Shown one piece after another: positions 36,408 to 45,349 of a stretch of DNA of 64,000 nt. Source of the stretch: Candidatus Riflebacteria bacterium HGW-Riflebacteria-1 (lineage in GTDB: Bacteria; Muiribacteriota; Ozemobacteria; Ozemobacterales; Ozemobacteraceae). Position numbers and translations under genes: made by a program. A model generated the notes under the pieces. The model ran no database searches, was not told where the DNA came from, and saw nothing but the letters and a program-made list of their open reading frames with translations. The stretch lies in the NCBI GenBank assembly GCA_002839445.1, contig PGYB01000001.1:408735-472734 (forward strand), read 5' to 3'. Position 1 is the stretch's first letter; each line of letters opens with the position of its first letter.

Positions 36408-39029
36408 ATGAAACAGTGCCCGAAAAAACTCATCGCTTTTCCGCACAATGCAGACCTTGATCACCTTGGGGCGGCGCGCTGCCTGCTTCTCAAAGAGCCA
36501 GACGCCTGCATTCTTCATCCGGTGCGATTTCGGCAGAATGCCTGGGAAACAGCCAGAAAACTGGACTGGTTCAAGACAGTCAAATTAGACAGTATCGACT
36601 TTACTGCGCTGAACACCGTCTATCTTGTAGGAATTACCCACCTGCGTCAGAATCAGGAGCTGGTCGAAGCGGTTGCTAAAGCCTCGCTGCGGGTAATCGT
36701 TCTGGCCGACCGACCGGCAGCACTGCCATTTGCCGCCGAGAACGATATTTGTGACTCAATGAGCCTGACCGCATGCATGGTAAACCGGTTGCGCGAAAAC
36801 CAGCTGCACTTTTCGGGCGAAGATATGCAGATGTTTCGCCTTGCGGTCACAGAAAAAACCTGGGCGGGCCTTTCGGGGCGCGTCAAACCCGAAGATCACA
36901 AGGCAATTGCTTTTCTTGACCGTCAGACAATGCCGGCCGGCAAAATTGCCAACACGGTTGTGCTCGGCATGCATGATGGCCAGACAAGCCTTTATCGCAA
37001 CATGCTCAAAAACATTGAAGACATTCAGCCTGGCTACTGGCCGGTAACGCTTATAGCAGTCAGAGCAGGCAATCTGGTGCAAGACATAGAACCGGTAGTA
37101 GACGCAATCTGGTCCGACATTTCGCCACCTGTTCTTCTACTCATACTGACTTTCGGAAGTTTTACCAGAGTCTGGTGCAGAAGCAGCATTTCGCAGATCG
37201 ATTTTCGCGAGATCTTCGCTGATTTTCGCCCAAGCCGTGTGCGAAACTGGGTCTATTTTCACTTTTCGGGCGCCGGTCACGAGCAGAATCGCGGCCGGGT
37301 TCTACAACATCTTGAAAAAAATCTGCATCCAGATCTCACAGCGGGGGACATAATGTCTGCCTCGCCACAATGCATTGAATCTAATGCCAGCGTGCGCAGT
37401 GCATTCGACACCATGCTCAAATTCAATATCATGTCGTTAATCGTCATGCAAAATGGTGAATTTGCAGGTATTGTGACGCGGCGAGATCTCGACCGCGCCC
37501 TGCAGATGAATCTGCTTGATTCAGAAATCGGTCCGTATGTGCCGACCAGCGTTCCGATAGTGAGTCCGGGCACACCGGTGCGTGTGCTCAAAAACCTGAT
37601 GGTGCGCTATAACCTGACCCGGCTGCCAGTTCTGCAGAATAACAGCGTAGTTGGCATAATCACTACTCACGAACTTCTGCGCGCGCTGCCAGACTATCTG
37701 CCACTGCCACATGATTTTCTGCCACTCGCCGAACAGGCCAGCCTGCCTGCTCCTGCTGAGCTTGAAAAGCTGCTCAAACTGGTTTTTTCGCTGCGTATAT
37801 TTCATCTTCTGCTCCGCATCGGCCGCTTTGCCGAGCAGAGAGGCGTGAATGCCTTTGCAGTCGGGGGATTTGTCAGAGACCTGCTGCTTGAGCGCCAGAA
37901 CTTCGACATAGACATTGTGGTGATAGGTGATGCAATGCCGTTCGTTGTCGAACTGAGTCATGAATTTGCCTGTGAATATAAGGTGTTTGACCGCTTTCAT
38001 ACCGCCAGAATTTATCTCGAAGACCTCAAAATAGACTTCAGCTCGGCGCGAATTGAACATTATTCAGACCCGGGAGCATTGCCACAGATAGAGTTCAGCG
38101 GCCTGTCAAACGACCTTTATCGCAGAGACTTCACGATCAACGCGCTCGCTCTCGCACTAAACCCCGAGCATTTTCTGGAACTTAAAGACTTTTTTGGCGG
38201 TTACAATGATCTGGTCAACAGGCGCATCAGAATTCTTCACTCTTTCAGCTTTTTAGAAGACCCAACCCGCCTGTTTCGTGCCATCAGATTCGCCGGGCGC
38301 TTCAACTTTGCACTTGAGCAGGATACGCAGAGAGCTTTTGAACTGGCAATCAGTCGCGAAGCTCCTGAAAAGCTCTCATTAAAACGAATTGGTTCTGAGA
38401 TCTCACGCTGTCTGAATGAGGATCGACCGCAACAAATAGTTGCCGACCTTTTTTCAGCAGGCCTGATGAAATATCTCAGCCCCGAAATGGTCGATGCCGA
38501 CATCCTGCCAGGGCGTTTCAAGTTGATCAAAAGCCTTATCAGACGTTTCAAGCCACTTGGAGAAGAAATCGACGGCGAAGCAATTTTCTGGACAGGCATT
38601 CTATCGGTCATCCGAAGCGGCAATGCCGAACAGATACTCGATGACCTGGGTACGAGCCACAGCAGAAGGCGCTTGATTCTGCAGGCTCTGTCAGCAATGA
38701 AAGCCGTTCCAGCCGTAGTAAATAAAACTGACGAATCAGATACTGTCTGCCTTTATCATCTGCTGCACGAATTGTCGCTTGAGACCATGCTGTCTTTGAT
38801 GGCTTTCTCACTCGACAAGCGCAATGCTCGAAAAATTCTTTACTTTATCATGAACCTGCGCGCGGTTAAATGTAGCATCACCGGCCAGGATCTGATTGAT
38901 TCTGGCATAAAACCAGGACCGCATATGCGCCAGATATTCAAGCACATTATCGAACAAAAACTTAAAGGTTCGCGTTACGCGCGCGAAGAGGAGCTGGAAC
39001 TTGCCTTACAGTTATACCAGAATCTATAA
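36408..39029 (+). CDS. DHH-CBS-tRNA nucleotidyltransferase fusion
   Basis: A fusion of 873 residues from ATG 36408; a TTG at 36384 overlaps the previous stop and is less likely. Residues 1-300 are a degenerate DHH/DHHA1 phosphoesterase module (PHNADLDHLGAA; FSGAGHEQNRG). Two CBS domains follow at about 305-430 (MSASPQCIESNASVRSAF, VVGIITTHELL). Then comes a class II poly(A) polymerase/CCA-adding head (GGFVRDLLL, DIDIVV, YRRDFTINALAL) with the neck and RNA-binding domains (EDPTRLFRAIRFAGRF). This architecture is known for A-adding or CCA-adding enzymes of several phyla; which activity applies here is not visible. The DHH motif lacks some metal ligands. Confidence 0.88.
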   Translation: MKQCPKKLIAFPHNADLDHLGAARCLLLKEPDACILHPVRFRQNAWETARKLDWFKTVKLDSIDFTALNTVYLVGITHLRQNQELVEAVAKASLRVIVLADRPAALPFAAENDICDSMSLTACMVNRLRENQLHFSGEDMQMFRLAVTEKTWAGLSGRVKPEDHKAIAFLDRQTMPAGKIANTVVLGMHDGQTSLYRNMLKNIEDIQPGYWPVTLIAVRAGNLVQDIEPVVDAIWSDISPPVLLLILTFGSFTRVWCRSSISQIDFREIFADFRPSRVRNWVYFHFSGAGHEQNRGRVLQHLEKNLHPDLTAGDIMSASPQCIESNASVRSAFDTMLKFNIMSLIVMQNGEFAGIVTRRDLDRALQMNLLDSEIGPYVPTSVPIVSPGTPVRVLKNLMVRYNLTRLPVLQNNSVVGIITTHELLRALPDYLPLPHDFLPLAEQASLPAPAELEKLLKLVFSLRIFHLLLRIGRFAEQRGVNAFAVGGFVRDLLLERQNFDIDIVVIGDAMPFVVELSHEFACEYKVFDRFHTARIYLEDLKIDFSSARIEHYSDPGALPQIEFSGLSNDLYRRDFTINALALALNPEHFLELKDFFGGYNDLVNRRIRILHSFSFLEDPTRLFRAIRFAGRFNFALEQDTQRAFELAISREAPEKLSLKRIGSEISRCLNEDRPQQIVADLFSAGLMKYLSPEMVDADILPGRFKLIKSLIRRFKPLGEEIDGEAIFWTGILSVIRSGNAEQILDDLGTSHSRRRLILQALSAMKAVPAVVNKTDESDTVCLYHLLHELSLETMLSLMAFSLDKRNARKILYFIMNLRAVKCSITGQDLIDSGIKPGPHMRQIFKHIIEQKLKGSRYAREEELELALQLYQNL

Positions 39030-39834
39030 ATTCTCACCGCCGGGTGGCATGCCGCCTGAATCTTTTAATCGCCTCCTGGTCATCGGCGGCGCGATACTTT
39101 TTCTTTTTGTCATCAGTCTGACTCTGCAGTCTTCAAGTTCTTTGATCGGGTCGGCTTTCTACTACATTTTTCTGGTGCCGGTCATACTGGTGTCTCTGAC
39201 GGTACATGAATACGCGCACGCCATTATGGCGGATTTTCTTGGTGACCCGACCCCCAGACGTATGGGGCGTTTGAGCCTCAATCCCCTGCGTCACCTCGAA
39301 CCGGTTGGCACGCTGCTGCTGTTTTTTGCCGGCTTTGGCTGGGCAAAGCCGGTCATTGTCGATCCCGCGAATTTTCGCATTCCGCGACGGGCCATGCTTT
39401 CTGTTGCTATGGCCGGACCTCTGTCAAACCTGCTCCTGGCGGTTTTTGGTATGGGTATGCTAAAGGCTCTTGCAGCATCACTGGCTTATTTCACCCTTTC
39501 GGCAAATGCCACACTGCTTCTCTACAAATTCTGCGAAACCGTGATAGTGATAAATCTCAGTCTTGCACTGTTTAACCTGCTGCCAATACCGCCTCTCGAC
39601 GGGTCACGAGTTACCTCTTATTTTATGCCCGGCAAATACCAGCTTAAATACAGGCAGTTCGAAGAACTGGCACCAATGCTTCTGCTTATTCTTTTTGCTG
39701 TTGGCGGGCTCGGAGTAATATTGTCGCCAGCAATAAATCTGTCATTCAACGCTCTCAATGACCTGTTCGGCGACCCACTGCGCGAGGTAGGCACCTATCT
39801 GCTAAGATTCAAGTCTGGTGGCATGCAATACTGA
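39001..39834 (+). CDS. Site-2-protease family membrane metalloprotease
   Basis: A 277-residue M50-like intramembrane protease with about five membrane helices. Zinc motif His69-Glu70-x-x-His73 in TVHEYAHAIMADF, and the third ligand Asp in LLPIPPLDGSR. This short form without a PDZ domain is common next to tRNA-processing and chromosome-segregation genes. The start is uncertain: TTG 39001 has GAGGAG seven bases upstream but overlaps the preceding gene by 29 bases; ATG 39049 is the alternative. A bidirectional terminator follows. Confidence 0.88.
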   Translation: MPYSYTRIYKFSPPGGMPPESFNRLLVIGGAILFLFVISLTLQSSSSLIGSAFYYIFLVPVILVSLTVHEYAHAIMADFLGDPTPRRMGRLSLNPLRHLEPVGTLLLFFAGFGWAKPVIVDPANFRIPRRAMLSVAMAGPLSNLLLAVFGMGMLKALAASLAYFTLSANATLLLYKFCETVIVINLSLALFNLLPIPPLDGSRVTSYFMPGKYQLKYRQFEELAPMLLLILFAVGGLGVILSPAINLSFNALNDLFGDPLREVGTYLLRFKSGGMQY

Positions 39835-39872
39835 CATAAAAAAAACCGCCAGCAGGCGGTTTTTTTATGTCA
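39832..39872. terminator. Bidirectional intrinsic terminator
   Basis: TGACATA, an A run and CCGCC, loop AGCA, then GGCGG, a T run and TATGTCA form one long dyad. T runs follow the GC stem on both strands, so it ends both the protease operon and the convergent ferritin gene. Confidence 0.9.
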
Positions 39873-39890
39873 GACGTGCTCTAAGTTAGG

Positions 39891-40415
39891 TCAGGCAACC
39901 GGAGTTGGATTAAGCGGACTAAGAGCAGCCGGTCTTGCTGCCAGTTCACGATCAACCATAAACATGCCGCCCGGCGCGCTGCCGGTCAACTTGATCATGT
40001 CGATGACTGCTTTGGCATTAGCCTCTTCTTCGACCTGCTCAGCGACAAACCAGTTGAGAAAGTTAACAGTAGCGTGATCTTTAACCGATATGGCAATATC
40101 GACAAGATTGTTGATACAGCTGGTAATGTGCTGTTCGTGCTTTAAAACTTCTTCAAACATTACTTTTACCGATTTCCAGCTCTTCGGCGGCGCCTGCAAA
40201 GCCTTTAATTCAGCATTGCCACCTTTTTCTGATATGTAATTCATAAACTTGATCGCGTGACTGAGCTCTTCCATGGCCTGATTTTGCATCCAGTGGCGCA
40301 GACCGGGCATTCCTTCGGCAGCGCCGTATTCTGCCATGGCAAGATATAGATAGAATGAATACATTTCTTCATAGATCTGGTGAACCAGTGCTGTTTCCAT
40401 TTTCTTTACAAACAT
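39891..40415 (-). CDS. Ferritin
   Basis: Iron storage and detoxification. From ATG 40415, with GGAGG eight bases upstream, the protein has 174 residues and the four-helix ferritin pattern of the prokaryotic FtnA type: QIYEEMYSFYLYLAMAEY (helix A ferroxidase Glu), MEELSHAIKFMNYI (Glu and His), and NWFVAEQVEEEANAKAVIDMI. The C-terminal 25 residues are Pro/Ala-rich and unlike the family. A TTG five codons upstream overlaps the ribosome-binding site and is not used. Confidence 0.93.
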   Translation of the reverse strand: MFVKKMETALVHQIYEEMYSFYLYLAMAEYGAAEGMPGLRHWMQNQAMEELSHAIKFMNYISEKGGNAELKALQAPPKSWKSVKVMFEEVLKHEQHITSCINNLVDIAISVKDHATVNFLNWFVAEQVEEEANAKAVIDMIKLTGSAPGGMFMVDRELAARPAALSPLNPTPVA

Positions 40416-40449
40416 TATAATTTCCTCCAATAATTTCTTCTACCACTAT

Positions 40450-40478
40450 ACGATACTATTTAGATAACCTTTAGGCAA
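40450..40478 (-). promoter_or_regulatory. Putative ferritin promoter
   Basis: On the minus strand TTGCCT (40478-40473) and TATCGT (40455-40450) are 17 bases apart, about 35 bases before the start. No clear Fur-box palindrome was seen in it. Confidence 0.45.
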
Positions 40479-40501
40479 CCAATTTTTTCAAGCAGTTAAA
40501 T

Positions 40502-40984
40502 TCAGCAACTGTCATCGATCTGTTGAAACTTGCTTAGCAGCTTGTCGTCATGATCATAGGTGTGATGGCGAAGAACGCGGCGAACCAGTTTACGGTCAAA
40601 TCCATGGCGCTTAAGCAGTCTGGCGCCAGCAATACAATGCTCATTGCGACCGATCGGCAAAAAAACCCGCGCCACTTTCATAACAACACTTGAGCGCATG
40701 ATTGATTTGCCGATATCATGCAGCAAAGCCAGTTGCAGCAGCTCTACCCTCTGTTGCTCATCGATCTGGCGATCTTCGCTGACAGCGCGGCAGACTCTTT
40801 GAATATGGGCTTTCTCTGATTTGCGCAGAGAGCCTAGATAAGCTTGAAGAGGCTTTTCGAGCCGCGATACCGCTGCATGCCAATCTGCGGCATCCAGTCT
40901 TGGCATTATTGTCTGTTTGAACTGCCAGAGCCGATAGGCAACTCTTTTGCACCACCAGATAACAATGTTATTGCTGTTAGTCAC
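40502..40984 (-). CDS. Small HD-domain protein
   Basis: A 160-residue protein with an HD phosphohydrolase core: HIQRVCRAVSED, then LLHDIGKSIMRSS and a later RRVLRHHTYDHD. It resembles the HDIG group of nucleotide hydrolases; the substrate is unknown. GTG 40984 has GAGG seven bases upstream. It lies eight bases after the rarA stop and was probably co-transcribed with it. Confidence 0.75.
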   Translation of the reverse strand: MTNSNNIVIWWCKRVAYRLWQFKQTIMPRLDAADWHAAVSRLEKPLQAYLGSLRKSEKAHIQRVCRAVSEDRQIDEQQRVELLQLALLHDIGKSIMRSSVVMKVARVFLPIGRNEHCIAGARLLKRHGFDRKLVRRVLRHHTYDHDDKLLSKFQQIDDSC

Positions 40985-40992
40985 AGACTGCC

Positions 40993-42342
40993 TCAGTCTT
41001 TGCTGTTAATGCCACGCTTTGGCCAAAGAGTGCGCAAGCGCTCGGCAGTGTGCTTTTCTTTGCCATTTTCGGTGGGTTTATAAAATTTTGAGTTCTCAAG
41101 GCCTTCAGGAAAGTAGTTTTCGTCAACAAAGCTGCCCTTGAAATCATGCGGGTATCTGTATTCGTGGCCATAGCCAAGCTCGCGCATCAAACCGGTTGGC
41201 GCGTTTCTCAGATGAAAAGGCACAGATGGCTCCTGCCCGCTTCTGATCACCTGCTTTACCAGCTTTTCAGCCCGATATAATGCATTGCTCTTGGGTGCAG
41301 CTGAAAGATATACGGCAAGTTGTGCCAGGCATAGGTGCGCTTCTGGCGGGCCAATGTAGTCATAAGCCTGTGACGCCGACATGGCAAGAGTAAGGGCAAA
41401 CGGATCGGCCATTCCAATATCTTCAGCAGCAAATCTGATCATACGACGCAGAATAAAACGGCAGTCTTCGCCACCTTCGATCATTCGATAAAGCCAGTAA
41501 AGGCTGGCATCAGGGTCAGAACCGCGCATAGACTTATGTAGAGCTGAAATAAGGTTATAGTGTTCTTCACCGCCCTTGTCATAGCGCAACATTTTGCTCT
41601 GAAAAGTTTCGGCAACCAGTTCGGCGCCAAAAGCCGGCGATACCGGCGACTGCTGGCGAGCGACATCGCAGCAGGTTTCCAGAACATTAAGCGCAATACG
41701 GGCATCGCCCGCCGCCATCTGGGCTATTCTCTCAAGAGCACTCTCGTCAATCGCGATTTTAGGCTCTTTGCAAATTTTGCGGTCGGTATCGACAGCGCGC
41801 AGCAGTATATTAAGTAACGCTTCTACCGCGACCGGCTTAAGAATGAGAACCTGACATCTCGACAACAGAGCCGAAATAACCTCGAAACTCGGGTTTTCTG
41901 TGGTAGCGCCAACAAACACGACCGTGCCCGACTCGATATGCGGCAGCAAGGCATCCTGCTGTGCCTTGTTAAAGCGGTGAATTTCGTCAACAAACAGCAT
42001 GGTCTTGCGATTTAAACGGCGACGCAGATCGTAAGCCTGTTCAAAAGCAACTTTAAGATCTTTAACGCCCGAAGTTACCGCCGACAACTGAATAAACTCA
42101 GCATCAGAGTGTTTCGCCATCACCCTGGCCAGCGTCGTCTTGCCACAGCCCGGTGGGCCCCAGAAAATTATCGACCCGCTCAAGCCGGCCTGCATAAGCA
42201 TGCGCAGTGGTTTGCCCTGACCTAGAATATGCTCCTGGCCAAGAATATCCTCGAGCTTTTCCGGGCGCATGCGATCGGCAAGCGGCTGATACGCCTCTGA
42301 CACCTTAAGATTGCCGCTGGCAAAGTCGAACAGATCACTCAT
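40993..42342 (-). CDS. rarA: Replication-associated recombination protein A (RarA/MgsA)
   Basis: An AAA+ clamp-loader-like ATPase acting at stalled replication forks. From ATG 42342 ([11 protein letters not shown]) it has 449 residues, the family length; the open frame to 42486 lies inside the neighbouring gene. Motifs: Walker [11 protein letters not shown], Walker [17 protein letters not shown], sensor 1 [14 protein letters not shown] Arg finger region, and the C-terminal tetramerisation domain with [14 protein letters not shown]. It overlaps the exported-protein gene by eight bases. Confidence 0.94.
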   Translation of the reverse strand: MSDLFDFASGNLKVSEAYQPLADRMRPEKLEDILGQEHILGQGKPLRMLMQAGLSGSIIFWGPPGCGKTTLARVMAKHSDAEFIQLSAVTSGVKDLKVAFEQAYDLRRRLNRKTMLFVDEIHRFNKAQQDALLPHIESGTVVFVGATTENPSFEVISALLSRCQVLILKPVAVEALLNILLRAVDTDRKICKEPKIAIDESALERIAQMAAGDARIALNVLETCCDVARQQSPVSPAFGAELVAETFQSKMLRYDKGGEEHYNLISALHKSMRGSDPDASLYWLYRMIEGGEDCRFILRRMIRFAAEDIGMADPFALTLAMSASQAYDYIGPPEAHLCLAQLAVYLSAAPKSNALYRAEKLVKQVIRSGQEPSVPFHLRNAPTGLMRELGYGHEYRYPHDFKGSFVDENYFPEGLENSKFYKPTENGKEKHTAERLRTLWPKRGINSKD

Positions 42343-43150
42343 CGCGGCCGCCGTCTTCGCTTTCGTTGCCGAGCGAACTGATGCTATCGGTATCGGTCTC
42401 TGACATTTTGGCAATAACCTCGATAACGCGCCAGGTATGGCGCCGATATGCCAATTCAGTTTCTTTTGCCAGCTGCTGAAGACCATTTGCGGTCATTTCC
42501 ATCTTTGGATAAATCAACAGGCGACGCGTTGAAATAAACCCGGGGTTCTTGATCGGCAGGCGCTCGCTCGCCCAAACCAGGAACTCTCTATTGTCCAGCA
42601 ATGCGCCTGCCGAAGCCAAATCAAGGCCACCTGATTCTTTGCTGATAAATTCAGGTATGTGCGCGGTTTTTACAAAACATTCTTCACATGGAACCAGACC
42701 TCTTAAATCAGGTACAGTGTCAACCCATATCCGTTCACTGCCCGTTGCGCATTCTAAAAACGGGTCATGATAAGCCGTGCCGCTTTCTGTTTTCCAGGCA
42801 ATGGTTGCAGCTGTCTTGGCCCGGGCAGGTGCCCGCCGCCTGGTAAGAGGACTGTAAGTCTCTTCTGTTGGCAGAATTTCGCTGACTTCTTCCTGTCGAC
42901 CAGAGAAAACTCCGGTCAGAATGCGCTCAACGCGCGGCCGACGCACTGGCTTACGCGAGCGAGTCGGAAAAACCATAACTTCAGATTGTTTAATGACCTT
43001 CACGTTCCGAGCTCCTGATGCTACGGCCGGGTCATTGGTCAGCACCATGCCGCCGTCTCTTTTTTCTACGAGCATGGCTTCGCTGGCGACAACACATTCA
43101 ACAAAACCAGACAGTAACGCTATCAGCAAAACAATCATTTTCAGCTTCAT
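42335..43150 (-). CDS. Exported protein with YHxxxxxC / PCxxC motif
   Basis: A 271-residue protein of unknown function. A clear signal peptide (MKLKMIVLLIALLSGFVECV, cleavage near VAS-EA) is followed by a segment resembling the N-terminus of DUF4124-type exported proteins (EKRDGGMVLTNDPAVA), a basic Arg/Pro stretch, and a region with AYHDPFLECA followed 25 residues on by LVPCEECF. That His/Cys spacing resembles the small metal-binding domain of Ada-like proteins, so metal or nucleic-acid binding is possible but unproven. The last 40 residues are acidic. AGGAG lies seven bases before the ATG. Confidence 0.7.
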   Translation of the reverse strand: MKLKMIVLLIALLSGFVECVVASEAMLVEKRDGGMVLTNDPAVASGARNVKVIKQSEVMVFPTRSRKPVRRPRVERILTGVFSGRQEEVSEILPTEETYSPLTRRRAPARAKTAATIAWKTESGTAYHDPFLECATGSERIWVDTVPDLRGLVPCEECFVKTAHIPEFISKESGGLDLASAGALLDNREFLVWASERLPIKNPGFISTRRLLIYPKMEMTANGLQQLAKETELAYRRHTWRVIEVIAKMSETDTDSISSLGNESEDGGRDE

Positions 43151-43265
43151 GTTATATCTCCTGCACAGCTACAGTGTAATAAATGCTGGCAATAAAATAA
43201 ACCTCAATCTTGCCGAGTTTAATCGACTGGACATTCATGGACAATTTGATTAGTATATCGAACTT

Positions 43266-44525
43266 ATGGAAACCACAGCCAGCAGCAGAAGCGATCAATT
43301 GTTGCCGCCAGAAGAGCGGAACTGGGCCGACAAACTCTTTATTGCCGGCCTGATGATCTATGCATTCAGCAGCAGTTTCTCGATTGCCGCCAGCCAGACA
43401 GGGCTTGGCCTTTCCCTGATCGCCTTCATTGCCTTGTATCGCGCTGGCAGAGTCAGCATAAAGTTAACGTCATTCGACAAGCCCTACGCTTTTCTTGTAC
43501 TGACAGGATTTCTTGCGGCTTTTCGCGCCGAAATGCCTATCGTGGCAATCAAAGGCCTTAAAACGTTGCTGATAATACTTTGTTTCATGTTGCCATACTC
43601 TCGACAGCTGAACAATACGCTAAGATTTAAATTGCTTGGTCTATCAACATTCTCAGCAACTTTAGTTGCTGCTTTTGCCATTCTAACAGTCTACTTTGGG
43701 ACGGCTCCCGGGGAAAGGGCCACCGGCTTTTTCTCGATGTCACTTACATTTGGCGAATGCCAGACCATGCTTTCTCTGATGATTCTGGCATGGTTTTGCC
43801 GAGACAATAATTCTCCGAAGTCTTCTGTAATTCTATTGATATCATTTTTCATCACAGCCACAGCAGCTTTTTTGTCATTGCAAAGAGGAGTCTGGATAGG
43901 CTTTACCGGAGGGGTGATCTACCTTCTTTTCTGGCGTTGCAAAAAGATTATTACTGCAGTAATACTGCTGCTGATTATCTTAGCTCCGGTAGCTTACCAT
44001 CACGAGGCATTTCACAATCGACTTTCCGGGTTTAACATCAGAAAAACCCTGGATCTCTACAATAAAAATCCATTTTCCAGCGAATTTGAAGACGGTGTCT
44101 TTGAAGCAAATTATCTAAGACCAACCACCTGGACCAGAGGCTTTCAAATGATTCAGGATCGCTCGGTTTTCGGCGTGGGGCACAAGAATCTCAAATACTG
44201 GTATGAAAAATTATCAAGTGAATACGAGCACCACAGATGCTTCATATTCTCTCACCAACACAGTAATTTTATGCAGATGCTTGCTGCCGGCGGAATCATC
44301 TCTCTGCTCGCCTTCTTCTACACTATTATCGCAGTTCTAAAATTCGTCAGAAAGACAGATTCAGACGAAAATTTCAGGCAACACGCTGCCACTGCAATCT
44401 TTATAGCATTTATTCTGTTTGGATTGACCGAGAATGCATGGGGCGACGAAGAGGTAAGTATGATGGCTTTCTTTTTCACCGGGCTTTTGCTCAGTCAGCC
44501 TCAGGAAGGTGCCCTGCCGGGCTAA
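43266..44525 (+). CDS. O-antigen ligase / polymerase family membrane protein
   Basis: A 419-residue multi-pass protein with about ten membrane helices and the Wzy_C/WaaL-like pattern: a periplasmic loop of about 90 residues carrying RPTTWTRGFQMIQDRSVFG and GHKNLKYWY, then HQHSNFMQMLAAGGIISLL, the conserved His-Asn ahead of the last helices. Such proteins join glycan chains to a lipid or polymerise them. No other glycan genes lie beside it. Codons are more AT-rich than in the neighbours (for example many TTA and ATA), which may indicate transfer or weak expression. Its stop overlaps the convergent membrane gene by four bases. Confidence 0.8.
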   Translation: METTASSRSDQLLPPEERNWADKLFIAGLMIYAFSSSFSIAASQTGLGLSLIAFIALYRAGRVSIKLTSFDKPYAFLVLTGFLAAFRAEMPIVAIKGLKTLLIILCFMLPYSRQLNNTLRFKLLGLSTFSATLVAAFAILTVYFGTAPGERATGFFSMSLTFGECQTMLSLMILAWFCRDNNSPKSSVILLISFFITATAAFLSLQRGVWIGFTGGVIYLLFWRCKKIITAVILLLIILAPVAYHHEAFHNRLSGFNIRKTLDLYNKNPFSSEFEDGVFEANYLRPTTWTRGFQMIQDRSVFGVGHKNLKYWYEKLSSEYEHHRCFIFSHQHSNFMQMLAAGGIISLLAFFYTIIAVLKFVRKTDSDENFRQHAATAIFIAFILFGLTENAWGDEEVSMMAFFFTGLLLSQPQEGALPG

Positions 44526-45157
44526 GTGCTGCTTCGGCTTTCTGCCGCGGCCAGACAGATCGGTATGCCAGCAAAAAACGCAACAGTGTTCATTATTGTT
44601 TCTCGATAAAGATCGAAGGAAAATGGCGGAAAAACACTGCGTAACGAAGTGGCGAAAATCAGCACGAACATCAACGCGCAATATACAGCCTGCAACAGGC
44701 TGTTCTGACGCAAACCACCACTGAACCACCCCTGTCTGCCAGCTGTAAGCTGCAATAATGCGAGCGCGAACGCTGATAGAAAGAAATATTGCCAGTCAGC
44801 AAACCAGTTTACAGCACCACCAAGCGTTGCCAGGGCCCAGAAATACGGCAGGCAAACCAGCATCTCATCAGGAATGAAAAAAAGTTGCGTCTTTCGACGA
44901 AGTCTGAGAATAATCATCACAGCAATAAAACCCTGCTGTAACAATGTTCCGACCAGGTAGTCATGCCCCGGCAACGCCAGCATGGCAAAAACAAAAAAAG
45001 CAAGCAGATACAATCTGGACAGCCAGACCACCGTCAACTGAAAAAACGGCTTCAACTTTTCCAAATCATATCTCCCGGCAATTCTAATGCAAACAAATAG
45101 ATGCTCCAGCTTAACAAGTTGGTAAATACTGCCACAATCGCCGACAAAATTCAACAT
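44522..45157 (-). CDS. Unknown multi-pass membrane protein
   Basis: About 211 residues from ATG 45157; a TTG at 45178 is an alternative, and neither start has a Shine-Dalgarno. Four to five hydrophobic segments are visible (WLSRLYLLAFFVFAMLAL, FIAVMIIL, LVCLPYFWALATLGGAV, ALMFVLIFATSL, TVAFFAGIPICLAAA). It ends convergently with the O-antigen-ligase gene, overlapping by four bases. I do not recognise a family. The frame has coding-like amino-acid composition, but the evidence is moderate. Confidence 0.55.
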   Translation of the reverse strand: MLNFVGDCGSIYQLVKLEHLFVCIRIAGRYDLEKLKPFFQLTVVWLSRLYLLAFFVFAMLALPGHDYLVGTLLQQGFIAVMIILRLRRKTQLFFIPDEMLVCLPYFWALATLGGAVNWFADWQYFFLSAFALALLQLTAGRQGWFSGGLRQNSLLQAVYCALMFVLIFATSLRSVFPPFSFDLYRETIMNTVAFFAGIPICLAAAESRSST

Positions 45158-45349
45158 TGCTGTGCTGAGTAAGGGCAATTACGTTATACTGCAGAATGCC
45201 CCCCCGCTTTGATATATTTCCGCGAGAAGTTTCTGACGTCTGCTTTTGAGTAACTTGTAGAACAATGCAAGCATTTCAAGAGCAAAGAGATTACTGACGG
45301 CTTGATTCGCTGTGCTATAATGTTCTTCAGCATTTTCTCCGGAGGTGTC
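45158..45349. promoter_or_regulatory. Divergent intergenic region with extended -10 promoter
   Basis: It holds TGCTATAAT (45313-45321), an extended -10 element, 29 bases before the DUF885 start, with a weak TTACTG 19 bases further upstream. GGAGG at 45341 is the ribosome-binding site. A minus-strand ORF across the region is judged spurious. Confidence 0.55.

Noticed and set aside
43251..43266. TGGACA-N17-TAGTAT as promoter of the O-antigen-ligase-like gene
   Set aside because: It would place the transcription start almost on the ATG, implying a leaderless message; too weak to list as a feature.
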